Below, piece by piece: positions 19,285 through 30,900 of a DNA stretch of 64,000 nt. Source of the stretch: Scilla litardierei (Eukaryota; Streptophyta; Magnoliopsida; Asparagales; Asparagaceae); contig CM061132.1 in NCBI GenBank assembly GCA_030789695.1, positions 151,908,597 to 151,972,596 of the forward strand, read 5' to 3'. The notes under the pieces are model-generated. The model was not told where the DNA came from and did not search any database. It saw nothing but the letters and a program-made list of their open reading frames with translations. Every line of letters begins with the position of its first letter. Position 1 is the stretch's first letter. The position numbers and the translations under genes are program-made.

Positions 19285-21098
19285 TGTTGAGTATTTGTGT
19301 TTCATACCAATGTTATATTGATGATGATCACAACATTATGTTGTTGCTAATGACTCTCTTGTTTCAATCTCATAGTTACATTTCAAGAATATCATTTTTG
19401 GAGACTAAACACTTGGTGCAAGGATAGACATCAAGTGGAGAAAGGCCAAAGCTTGGACTCAAGGGGTGCCAAAGCTTGGAGATGATGGCGAGCATCAAGG
19501 CATCATGATTGAAGACATATACTCTAAGGAAAGCAATGTAATCCATGTAATATTTCCTTTATTGCTTTCTCTCTCATTTGAATCTAGGTTAATGTAATGC
19601 CTTGATAGATGGTCTACTCAATCATACATATGCATTTTAACCATCTTAGTGGGCCTTAGGATTAGCATAGAATCCAATCCAATAGGCTCATCATGACCAA
19701 AGACTTACGTGGAGTCTCTGGTTCTCCTACAATCGCCTGCTGAAGGACTCACAGTCGACTGGGTGATACCAGTCACCTGTCGAGCCTTCTACAGTCGACT
19801 GTAATGCACGGCTCAAGTCAACAATTCTATTGACTCTACTTGAGATTTTCGCATCAGTCGACTGATGCTCAGTTTACAGTCGCCTGTATATTTACAGCCG
19901 CCTGTGTATTGGTCAACAGTCGTCTGAATAGCGTAAGTGCAATTTCTGCTTCTCTCTATTTTTCTCCATCTTCTGTAGCAATCGACTGATGAAGGTTTTA
20001 CAGTCGCCTGTCTATTTAACAGTCGAATGTATACTTGTCATCAGTCGCCTGTATGCTTTCTGGAGAAAGAGTGCAGCTCTCTGTTTTATTCCATCCCCTG
20101 CAGCAGTCGCCTGCTGGAGGTTTTACAGGCGCATGTCCTGTTTACAGTCGACTGTATTGACTTCTTTAGTCGACTGTCAAGGCTCAGATTATAACCATTG
20201 GATATTTTCTAGCCGTTCGACAGTCGACTATCATTTGTTCATCAGTCGACTGTCAGTGACGTTTCTGCCCAGAAACTAGCCGTTGCAGCTTTTTGTTTTT
20301 GGCTGTTTCCTTGGTTTTTGAGAGTTGATATAGTGTTCCTATATATATGAGAGGGCTGAGTTCATTGGAACTTCTTGATGCTATTGAAAATCCTTAGAGA
20401 TTAATTAAGCCACTCTCAAACTCTCCCATTTCCCTCTTTGAGCTCTCATTCCTCTTCATGCATTGAAGTCCAGCTCAAGGGAAATCATCCAAGTGCTTTC
20501 AAGCAAATCTCAACACTTGGAGATCCTCTTCCATGCCTTGTATTCATCTATGAGTAAGCATCTCAAGGCATAGGTAAGAGTATTTGTTTTACTTGGTGTT
20601 TTCTTGTAATACTAATTCTCTTTGTGGGAATTAGTCTTTCTCTCTTTGTGGGATTAGGATATTCTCTTAGTGGGAATAACTCTCTTTGTGGGAGTAACTC
20701 TCTTAGTGGGAGTTTGGTTTCCTGGTGTAGGGCTAACCCTAATTCTCCGAGTGGGCATTAGTAATTCTCTAGGTGGGAGTTTGACCTTTGTGTAGGGTTG
20801 GTTGGGTCCTTGTGTAGGGAAAAATCCTCTTGGTGAGGTATCTCTTTGTGGGATTTGTATTCACTTCTCTTTGTGGGAATATAGTGAATATTGGTGTGGC
20901 TGGACTTACCCAAGTTTTGGGGAACCTGGGTAATATCTTGTGTTTGCGTTTGGATTGATTGTGTCGATTAATTCCTCTTACATTTATTATTCCGCATTTG
21001 CAAGTTAAATTTTAATTGGACAATTTATTGCCATTACACTATTCATACCCCCTCTAGTGTGTTGTTGTTAGTATTGTAAGGGTAAGGCGATCCTTACA
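19285..21098 (+). repeat. 5' LTR of the Sirevirus-like element
   Basis: Contains about 18 variants of the palindrome CAGTCGACTG/CAGTCGCCTG between 19731 and 20255, a TATA box CCTATATATATGAG at 20338-20351, and from 20615 to 20890 a loose tandem repeat of TCTCTTTGTGGGA-type units. Confidence 0.92.
19731..20255 (+). promoter_or_regulatory. CAGTCGACTG palindrome array upstream of TATA (5' LTR)
   Basis: Perfect ACAGTCGACTGT copies include those near 19790 and 20143; other copies replace the central A with C (CAGTCGCCTG) or carry single changes. The array ends about 85 bp before the TATA box. Repeated palindromes in U3 are a known trait of Sireviruses and are candidate binding sites for a dimeric factor. 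Confidence 0.75.
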
Positions 21099-21100
21099 AT

Positions 21101-21112
21101 TGGTATCAGAGC
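21101..21112 (+). other. primer binding site, initiator Met tRNA
   Basis: TGGTATCAGAGC two bases after the LTR end, the standard plant copia primer site. Confidence 0.9.
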
Positions 21113-21134
21113 GAGGTTATAGAATACTACAACG

Positions 21135-22903
21135 ATGGCATTCAACGTTACATCCGCGTCTCATGAAGAAGGTCATTCTACCGTTCGACCCCCGCTCTTC
21201 AACGGAACCAACTACCCAAGTTGAAAGATCAGGATGATGATCTACATGAAGGGTCAAGACCTATGGGATATTACGGAGTTGCCATTTGAGGAGCCTACTT
21301 CACCCGCGGCTTCTAGAACTAAGGCAGAGAAGGACTCGATCAAAGTCAATGTGAGGGCTATGAATGCATTCCATTGTGCCCTCACTTCAAATAAGTTCAA
21401 CTGCATCTTCATGTGCAAATCAGCCAACGAAATTTGGCATACATTAGAGATTTCTCATGAAGTGAAACTTCAACATAAGGAAGAGATTCAACCAACCAAG
21501 CCCGAGAAGCAAAAGGGGGTTGCATTCCATGTCGAGAAGGAGCCAATCAAGTGGAGAAAGAAGTTCCAACGGGAAACTCCGAGTGAAGAGGAAGAAGAAG
21601 AAGATGTTAGCGATGATGATTACATCGAGCTTGCCAAGCAATTTAAGAAATTCAAGGCATTCCTCAAGGACATGCAAGGTAAATCTTTGTCAAAGTTTGC
21701 CTCCAAGTCTAACAATTCTATTTGTTTCAATTGTAGAGAAAAGGTCATCTTTCTACCGAATGCCCTTCCAAACCCACCAAAGATACTTATAAGGGTAAAG
21801 GGAAGAAGAACTGGAAAGTCAAGTCCAAATTCAAGAACCAAAAGAAGGGACTTATCGGTACATTTGATGATTCCGATGTGGACACATCAAGTGATAAAGA
21901 AGAGAATGACAAGGAGCAAGCTCACATGTGCTTCACGGCTTTTGATGATTCTTCATCAATCTCCTCTAGCTCAAGCGATGAAGAGATAGAGGCGTGGCTC
22001 AACTCCAAAGAAGAAATGTGCTTCATGGCTAATGTGGAAGATTCTTCGTCAAGCTCTAGCGAGGAGGAAAACGATGAGGAAGTTGAGGAGGAAAAGCTAT
22101 CCTACGAGGAGCTCGAATACCGCTTCAATGTGGCCTCCAACTTGGCAAGTAAGTGCGTCAACTCATATGATAAATTGAAAGCTAAATTTAAGAATGCTAT
22201 GAGTAGGGTGCATGCTTTATAATCTTCTAGTGTAAATAATCATGATGCTTTGCATGTTTGTGACACTAGTGAGAGAGACACACTTCTTTCTCGAGTTAAG
22301 GAATTGAGTTTGTCTGATGATAATCTTGTTACTCAAAACCTTAGCTTAGAAACTCGCATTCAACAATTTATGTTGAAATGTGAAAAGGAATCCCGTAAGT
22401 TCAAAAGCTTTGTGTATTCTAGGGATTCACTCCACGATTTGCTTGAAAAACAACATCCGGCAAACTATAGAGGAGGTTTGGGGTATATTCAAAATGTGGT
22501 ACCCAAACCCACCTCTAATTCTTCTTTTGGTGCTAATTCAAGAAATATTGCTAAAGCACCTAAGAAAAATCACCATGCTTTCTTGTATAACAATAACACC
22601 AACAAGAAGCATGTAAATCACGAGGTGGTGATGAAAAATGAAAACTCTTCATTTTTTGTTAAGAAGCAAAATCCTCCCTTCATGCATGCTAAGAAAATAT
22701 TTTCTACACCTAAGCATGCCACATCCACCCCTCTTGCAAAGGCAAAACACTTGCCTAGGAAATCCTTGAGATTATGGATTCCCACTAAGTGTAGTGTGCA
22801 AGAGAGGGATAGCTACATCAACTCTTTGGTTAGCGATGTGATCACCTCATGTGATTACATTAGGAAATCAAACTCCTCTTGGGTTTGGTTTCCTAATGTT
22901 TAG
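21135..22903 (+). pseudogene. gag: Sirevirus-like gag, broken
   Basis: Starts at ATG 21135 with the typical PPLFNGTNYP block, then TGA at 21222-21224 in place of a Trp codon. The same frame continues as MMIYMKGQDLWDITELP (21234) to NEIWHTLEISHE. After that the central capsid part appears deleted and the frame runs directly into KLQHKEEIQ and an acidic stretch. The Cys/His knuckle near 21725 loses its frame after CFNCREK. Further blocks lie at 21878-22222 (Ser/Asp/Glu-rich, then coiled coil YDKLKAKFKNAMSRVHAL) and 22250-22903 (coiled coil, ending SNSSWVWFPNV). No protease or pol follows. Confidence 0.8.
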
Positions 22904-23718
22904 ATTCCTCACACATATGCATATTGCATAGGTATTGTGCTTAAATATTTATTTTTAGCATACCCATTGTTTGTGTGTGTGTGTTTCATGTTTGAAAATG
23001 TTTTCAAAATTATTTTTCATGAAAATGTGGACCTTGGGGAATACATTGTCATGCATGCATTTGTTGATCCATATGTATGACAATGGGGGAGTTATTATAT
23101 CTAATATGTTTAAAATATTTTAAAAAACATATTTTAGCTCTCATTTTGGGTTTTGATAAAGATCATTATTTACTATTGGTTATTATGGTCTTGATCTTAA
23201 CCCATCGATATTGCCAACATGTTTCATGTTTAATTTTGTTTTGGCAATGTCAATGTGTATCAATGAAGCTTGATTTTTTCATATCTATTGCTTTGATACA
23301 CTTTAGGCCCAATGGTCCAATATATGTATATCAATTGGTAAAGAGGATTATTCTCCAAGATTCTTTGTCTACAATTGGTATTACCTCAATTATTGGAGAT
23401 TGTTTATCTCCTACTTTACAATTGATATTAGATCCTAGAAGTCAAAATTTGACCTTCTCTATGATCTAGGGGGAGCATGGGATAGTGATTGATACCCACT
23501 AAATTTTACAAATTTGGTATCATACATTTCATTACTCTTGCATTTTGTCACATCTTTGATTAAGATGCCAAGGGGGATATTATTGATGTCCACCTTTTTG
23601 ACGATGTCAAGGAGGAGAGATATATGCATTATGTAAATGTAATTCTTGTATTTCATACATATGCATTTGGGGAGAAATATATCTATGGGGAGGGATATAT
23701 GGGATTATAAACCATTCA
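22904..23718 (+). other. Sirevirus-like element, non-coding internal region
   Basis: AT-rich, no pol. It contains G-rich tracts resembling polypurine sequences (GGGGGAG near 23084, AGGGGGAGCAT near 23468, AAGGGGGATATT near 23571). 33999-34194 is its continuation beyond the Athila insertion. Confidence 0.6.
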
Positions 23719-23723
23719 TGTGT

Positions 23724-25517
23724 TGATTCGGGTTGAATATTGCGTATTTAACCCCCTAATTAGTCCTATGATGTGCCTATATAATACTTAATTGCTCTCT
23801 AATATGTGCGTATTTTGTACACCATTATTTATTAGAGAAATCACATTATTTGTGCACAAAACACGAATTCTATTGAGTATTTCTGCACTTTTATATTTTT
23901 CTTAGCATCGTCTCGATCTCACGATTCCAACGAATATTTATTTGTATTTTTCTGAGATCTGTGCTAATTACTATGAATTTTTGAATGCAGAATACCATTT
24001 AAATGAAGAAATACGGTCGAAAATACGCAAATACGCGCTGAAATACGATTTCGTATTCGACCAAAATGCGGGCCACGTGGCATTTTATAATCCGTCCGAT
24101 CTTCATCCGACGGCCCGCAGCAACGAGCAGATCGCAACCAAAATGCGGGCGACGTGGCGTGTTGAGCGCCGTTGGATTCTCATCCAACGGCCGGGAACGA
24201 GGCGGGATCGAAAGCGAAGGCGGGGCGACGTGGTTGCATATGGCCCGCACGATGATAATCGAACGGCTACGAATCAAGCTGCAGGCAAATCGAAGAGCGC
24301 GATTGTGACCGTTGGATTACGATCCAACGGTAGAATCAATTTCGAATCGATATCAGATTAACGCAGCAACGAGCGGTCGAGATGCAAAGCGGAGTCGATC
24401 GAACGGTCAGCATCCACCCCGAAGCGACGAGAAAGCGGGTTTGGGCGCGCGGCGGCGAAGATCCGATAAGGATCGCCACGTGTCGCTCTGTGGGCGAATC
24501 CCGCATGAGCCAACGGCTCCTATTTGCGCCGCTCGGAGATGATGGGTGCGGGTGCGAAAAAATAGCGGATCTAGACCCGTTAAGCCCCAAACCCGCAATG
24601 CTATTATATAAGCGTATTCCTCGGGGTTTTGGGGGTATTCTGGCGTATTTTGGGACTTTTGGAGCGGCTACTGTACGTATTTCTCCAGGAGAAAATTCTG
24701 AAAATTTCCAGAGACTATTCTTCCTATTCTCAGAGAGTTTTGGGTTCTAAAGTGGAGATTTGGTGACAATTTCTTGAACTTATACCCCGTATTTGGTGTA
24801 TTTCTTTGTATTTTGCTTCCTAAACGATGTATTTTGCTATCAAATCTGATTTTTATTACACCATGCGTGGCTAATCTCTTTGAGCTATGGTTGTGATGTA
24901 GTTAGGAGTATGTAGTTGCTAAATCTCATGTCTTTAGCCCTATTATCATGTCAAAATTGCTAGTTATGTTGATTTCTACAACGTATTTGATGAGTATTTG
25001 CTTTTTGTCGATATTGTTGATGTGCCCTATGGCTAGGCCCTGATAAGGCTAGCTAATTTGTGTTCTCTAATCTGAACTTATCGCTGCGATTATTGTTTAA
25101 TGAGATCAACATTGCTAGTAATACGTTTAAGGCTATTTTGACTAGTTTTCATCGATTTATCTTCCGACGCCTTCACACCTTGACCGGGTGAAGCGTTGTG
25201 TGATATTAAAAGACGTGAAATTTCAGCGACTATAAACTCCTAATGAACTCACAACCGTAGCATACTTGTCTCATTGAATACCAAACTTTCGTGATACCGT
25301 AATACTTTTAGGAACCACTTTCTTCGCTACAAATCCTTACGCTATTCTTCACCTTCACAAAGGTGGCTGTTTTCTTAACCGGATATTTTATTTGATTAGT
25401 TGAATTTGTGTTATCTCAGGTCGACTTGTCCCGAGGATTCGACTCTGGACTCTCCAGGTACTACTTGCACGATCTCCTGCGCTTGGGAGTAAAGCTCACA
25501 TTGTTTTGAGAGAGGCA
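23724..25517 (+). repeat. 5' LTR of the inner Athila element
   Basis: TGATTCGGGTTG...GAGAGAGGCA. U3 holds three 9-bp hairpins with 4-nt loops: 24092-24113 (CCGTCCGAT/ATCCGACGG), 24169-24190 and 24309-24330 (both CCGTTGGAT/ATCCAACGG). The TATA box TATATAA is at 24605-24611. Confidence 0.95.
24092..24330 (+). promoter_or_regulatory. three ATCCAACGG-type palindromes upstream of TATA
   Basis: Stems at 24092-24113, 24169-24190 and 24309-24330. The first differs from the others by a paired C-G to T-A change, keeping the stem. Same arrangement 8476 bp later in the 3' LTR. Confidence 0.65.
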
Positions 25518-25523
25518 AGTTTT

Positions 25524-25541
25524 TGGCGCCGTTGCCGGGGA
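25524..25541 (+). other. primer binding site, tRNA-Asp (Athila)
   Basis: TGGCGCCGTTGCCGGGGA, complementary to the 3' end of plant tRNA-Asp, six bases (AGTTTT) after the LTR. The same spacer and site occur at 51981-51998. Confidence 0.9.
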
Positions 25542-25659
25542 CAACGGTATCTTTGATCCACATTTTCAGCTTTTCAGAGGAGTACTCGGTGAGATCCTTC
25601 CACTTTATAGCTTAGTTTTATTATTGAAAACAAAAAATAAAATATCTCTTTGCTAGTTT

Positions 25660-28600
25660 ATGTGGCATAGGACCTCCACTTCACACAGATTGATAAGAAT
25701 AGAAAACATGGCTAATAATAACGAACAACCTCTTGTACACCCACAAGAACTACCATTGAGTGCTACTTATATGGCCACTAGAGTTGCTTCTGAATCATGT
25801 ATTGTTTTGCCTGAGGGTGCTCATTCTTTTTCGCTTAAAGCTGGGGTGATCCAGATCCTTCCCTCTTACCATGGAGAGGATAGGGAAAACCCTTACTTGC
25901 ATATTAAAACGTTTGAAGAAGCATGCTCTACACAGTTGGATGGAAAAGTTAGTAATGATGTTGTTTATCTTAAACTTTTTCCATTCTCATTGAAAGACAA
26001 GGCAAAGAATTGGTTCAATGCATTGCCTCCTAGATCTATTTCTTCTTGGCTAACCATGCAAACTGAGTTTCTAAAAAAATTCTTTTCTTTGGCCAGGACT
26101 CAAGCTTTAAAGAGGCATATCATGTCTTTTTCACAGAAGGAAACTGAAGCATACGATCAAACTTTGGAAAGATTCAAGGAGCTTCTGTTGGCGTGCCCAC
26201 ATCACAGTTTTGACAAGGGACGCACCATTGGATTCTTTTACGATGGATTGCAGCCGAATACGAAGCAATATGTAGAGATGATGTGCAATGGAGCTTTCTT
26301 TGAGAAGACCCCGACGGAGGCTTGGGCATATTTGGAGAACATTGCAGAGAATGCAAGAAGATGGGAGCCACCTTCAGAATTTGACAGGTCCATGTCTACA
26401 CATCAAACAAAAGGAGGCTTGCAGACTTTGAAGCCTGAAGATGCATTGATTGCACAAGTGGAGGCATTGGTGACGCAAAAGCTACAAAATATTGATCTCA
26501 GAGCAGCAAAGGCAGTCACATCAGAGCCATATTGTGTCATATGTGAGAAGCCAGTTCACGATACTACCGTCTGCCCACTGATCCCAGCAATTAAAGAATT
26601 GGGCAGAAATCCAGAATCAGAGGTGAATTGGGTGGCAAATCAAGGCTACAACGCCAATTGGAAGAACCCATCAAACCAAGGAGGTGCTTCATATCAGCAG
26701 AAGCAGCAGACATCCACTACCTATTACCATCCCAACCACTCCAATTATCAAGGAAAAAGAGAGCAGAACAATGAAATTCAGAGTCTCACTGCTGCAGTTC
26801 AACAGATGGCTCAGATGCAACAACAGCTCACTGAAAATTTTTCGAGATTTATAGCATCACAAGACAAAGGTAAATTACCAGCTCAACCTATTGCAAACCC
26901 TAATACGAATCCTTCTTCTTCTTTTTCAGGAAACAACGTCAAACCATGTCAGGCAGTGACTACATTGCGTAGCGGACGTGAAATTGAAAAGCCAGAGATG
27001 CCTAGTCATGAACAATCAGCTGAAGAGAAGGAGGAGGTACAAGCACCTGAAAGCTTGAAGGTTGAGGAAGAGGTTGCAGAAAAAGAGCCAGAGCCATATG
27101 TACCTCCAGCTCCATTCCCACATAGACTCACTCCACCATCAAAAGACAGGTATCAGGCAGAGATAAGAGATATCTTCAAGCAGGTAAAAATTAATATCAC
27201 ATTACTTGATGCAATCAACCAAGTGCCTGCATATGCTAAATTTCTGAAGGAGCTATGCATTGTAAAGCGGAGTCTAAATGTGAAAAAGAAAGCATTCTTA
27301 ACACAACAGGTAAGTGCAATGGTACAACATGACACTCCTCCTAAATATAAGGATCCAGGTTCTCCTACTATCCCATGCATTATAGGAACTAAGCAATTTG
27401 GAGATGCTTTACTTGATTTGGGTTCTAGTGTTAACATTTTGCCTTACTCTGTTTATGTGCAGCTTGGATTGGGGGAGCTGAAGACGACACCTGTGGTTTT
27501 ACATTTAGCAGACAGGTCGGTAAAAATCCCACGAGGATGCGTGGAGGATGTGTTGGTCCAGGTTGACAAATTCTATTACCACGTGGACTTTATCGTCCTT
27601 GATATTCATGGGCCACAATCAGGTAATTGCACTCCGATTATATTAGGATGTCCATTCCTAGCAACTTGCAATGCTATGATAAATTGTAGGGATGGACAAT
27701 TGAAGATAAGCTTTGGTAATATGAAACTTGAGCTGAACATTTTTAAATCATGTAAATTACCTGCGAATGTTGATGACGTGAAAGAGGTATGCTTTATTGA
27801 GAGCTTAATCGAAGACTATTTTGATGCTAAGTATGAATGTTCGTCCAATTTTATTGATTATAATTTCGACGATATTGATGAATCTTATTTTGTGCAGGGC
27901 AAAAATGAAAGATCAAGGTATGCATGGGTGCCAAAGTTCGAGACATTGCCAGTGGAATTGCCACCACTACAACCTTCAGAGATTGAGCATCCAAAGCTGG
28001 AATTGAAGCCTCTGCCAGACTATTTGAAATACGCTTTCCTTGGAAAGGAGGAGACATTCCCTGTGGTAATATCCTCTAAACTCACACCTGAACAAGAAAG
28101 TGCTTTGCTCGATGTGCTTAGGGAACACAAAGGGGCCATTGGATGGTCTATTGCGGACATTACAGGTATAAATCCCTTAATTTGCACTCATCATATTTAT
28201 CTTGAGGATGATGCCAAACCAACATGTGAGATGCAACGTCGATTAAATCCTACTTTGAAAGAGGTTGTTAAGGGGGAGATCCTTAAGTTACTTGCTGCAG
28301 GTATAATATATCCTATTTCAGATAGCAGATGGGTTAGCCCCATACAGGTGGTTCCGAAGAAATCAGGCCTCACAGTGGTAAGAAATGAGAGTAATGAACT
28401 TATACCGATGCGGACCACCACAGGTTGGAGGATGTGTGTTGATTACAGAAAGTTAAATGCTAAAACTCGAAAAGATCACTTTCCATTACCTTTCATTGAT
28501 CAAATCTTGGAAAGAGTAGCAGGTAACGAATTTTATTGTTTTCTAGATGGTTATTCTGGCTATTATCAGATAGAGATTGCTCCAGAGGATCAAGAGAAGA

Positions 28601-30900
28601 CTACCTTCACTTGCCCCTTTGGAACTTTCGCTTTTAGAAGAATGCCTTTTGGATTATGCAATGCACCTGCTACTTTTCAGCGTTGCATGTTGAGTATCTT
28701 TAGCGATATGGTTGAGAGGATTATGGAAGTGTTTATGGATGATTTCTCTGTATATGGCACTTCATTTGAAAATTGTTTATCTAACTTAGCTCTTGTCTTG
28801 CACAGGTGCCAGGAAAAGAACCTGCTGTTAAACTAGGAAAAGTGTCATTTCATGACAACTGAGGGTTTGGTTCTTGGACACCTAGTCTCCAAAGCAGGTA
28901 TTCAGGTAGACAGAGCAAAAGTTGAGGTGATTGAGAAGTTGCCTACACCAAAATGCGTCAAGGACATACGATCCTTTATAGGCCATGCAGGATTTTATCG
29001 AAGATTCATAAAGGATTTCAGCGCCATCTCCCGCCCCCTCTGTCACTTATTAACTTTAAATGCTGATTTCATATGGACACAAGAGTGTCAAGTTTCATTT
29101 GATAAATTAAAGAACTCACTTGTTTCCTCCCCTATTTTGCAGGCTCCAGACTGGAGTATGCCATTTGAAATCATGTGTGATGCAAGTGACTACGCAATGG
29201 GGGCAGTGCTTGGGCAAAAGAAAGGGAAAGTTCCTTGTGTGATCTACTATGCCAGTAAAACGTTGAATGAAGCAAAAAGGAACTATACTACTACGGAGAA
29301 GGAGTTTCTAGCGGTGGTGTTTGCATTGGAGAAATTCAGAAGCTATATATTGGGCTCACCTATTCTCATCTTTACAGATCATTCTGCACTGAAATATCTT
29401 TTATCTAAAAAGGATGCTAAACCTAGACTCATTCGATGGATTCTCCTTTTGCAGGAATTCAATATTCAGATCAAGGATAAGAAGGGAGTTGAAAACAATG
29501 TCGCAGATCACCTTTCTAGATTGACGGTGGGAACAGAGTCGCCTACCATTCCATTGCGAGATTCCTTCCCAGATGAGCAGCTTTTCGCCATTTCTACCCT
29601 ACCATGGTATGAAGATATAGCTAATTATTTGGTGACAGGTAGAACCCCTCCACATTGGTCTTCTTTAGATTTCAAACGCTTCAAGCATGAGGTAAAATCG
29701 TTCTATTTTGATGATCCTTATCTTTTTAAATAATGTGGAGACCAAATTGTAAGGAGATGTGTACCCGACCACGAGTTTGATAGTGTTTTACATTTTTGCC
29801 ATGATGGGGTATGTTGGGGGCACTTTTCAGCTCATAAGACTGTTGCCAAAATTTTACAGAGTGGTTTTTATTGGCCTAGTATGTTTAAAGACGCCTATGC
29901 CTATTGTAAATCATGCGTGCGTTGTCAACAGTTGGGGGGAATTACCAAAAGAAACATGATGCCATTGAATCCCATGCTAGAAATAGAATTATTTGATTGT
30001 TGGGGTATTGATTTCATGGGGCCTTTTCCACCATCTTTTGGGTATATATTTGTATTGGTTGCCATTGATTATGTTTCTAAATGGGTGGAAGCTATTCCTT
30101 GCAGGTCCAACGACGCTTCCATTGTGATGAAATTTTTGAAAGAGAACATCTTCTCGCGCTTTGGAGTGCCAAAGGCCATTATCAGTGATGGAGGTTCTCA
30201 TTTCTGCAATAGGATCTTTGCAAATCTAATGAAGAAATTTGGGGTGACACATAAAGTTTCAACACCTTACCATCCTCAAACAAATGGGCAAGCGGAATTG
30301 GCGAACAAGGAAATCAAGAACATTCTTCAGAAAACAGTGAATCCAACACGCAAAGATTGGAGTCTTCGCTTGCCTGAAGCTCTATGGGCCTACATGACAG
30401 CATACAAGACTATCTTAGGGATGTCACCGTTTCGTTTGGTTTATTGAAAAAATTGCCATCTTCCTGTTGAATTAGAGCATAAATCTTTTTGGGCAATTAA
30501 AACACTTAATTTGCTTGATGACTCATCAAATTTTTCTCGTAAATTGCAGATCATGGAGCTTGATGAGATACGACGTGAGGCATATGAAAATGCAAAGCTC
30601 GCAAAAGAAAGGATGAAAGCTGTGCACGACAAAATGATCCTGCGAAAGGAATTCCAAATTGGAGACAAGGTTTTGCTGTACAATTCAAGACTCCATATAT
30701 TTCCAGGAAAGCTGCGCTCAAAATGGACGGGACCATACTTTGTCAAAGAAGTCTTTTCACATGGAGCGGTGGTCTTAGTGAATGAAAAGGATGGCCATGA
30801 ATTCAAAGTCAACGGACAACGTCTGAAACATTTTCAAGAGCTTTGGGCCAGAGAGGATACCACCATTGATCTCACAGATCCACCTTCGGGTGGTCACTAA
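25660..30900 (+). pseudogene. gag-pol: Athila gag-pol, one frame with three nonsense codons
   Basis: A single frame of 1747 codons, no frameshift, interrupted by TAG 28834-28836, TAA 29731-29733 and TGA 30445-30447. ATG 25708 (MANNNEQP) is the more typical start; 25660 is the first ATG. Capsid domain about residues 50-235 (FPFSLKDKAKNWFNALPP, CPHHSFDKGRTIGFFYDGL). Knuckle CVICEKPVHDTTVC near residue 290. Aspartic protease DLGSS near residue 585. Reverse transcriptase about residues 900-1060 with RMCVDYRKLN, YSGYYQIEIAPEDQEKTTF and FMDD as the YxDD box. RNase H around 29160-29520 (MCDASDYAMGAVLG, TTTEKEFLAVVFALEKFR, FTDHSALKYL). Integrase from about 29760 with an HHCC finger and a D,D,E core (IDFMGP, ISDGGSHF, AELANKEIKN). 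The C-terminal tail at 30511-30900 has the GDKVLLYNSR and WTGPYFV blocks. Confidence 0.93.

Noticed and set aside
23942..24750. Overlapping frames of 60-139 codons in the inner Athila LTR, repeated at 32418-33226
   Set aside because: They occur identically in both LTRs because the LTRs are copies; frames overlap on both strands and contain the palindromes and TATA box.
25524..25541. Possible tRNA-Asp gene fragments here and at 51981
   Set aside because: Only the 18 bases complementary to the tRNA 3' end are present; these are primer binding sites.
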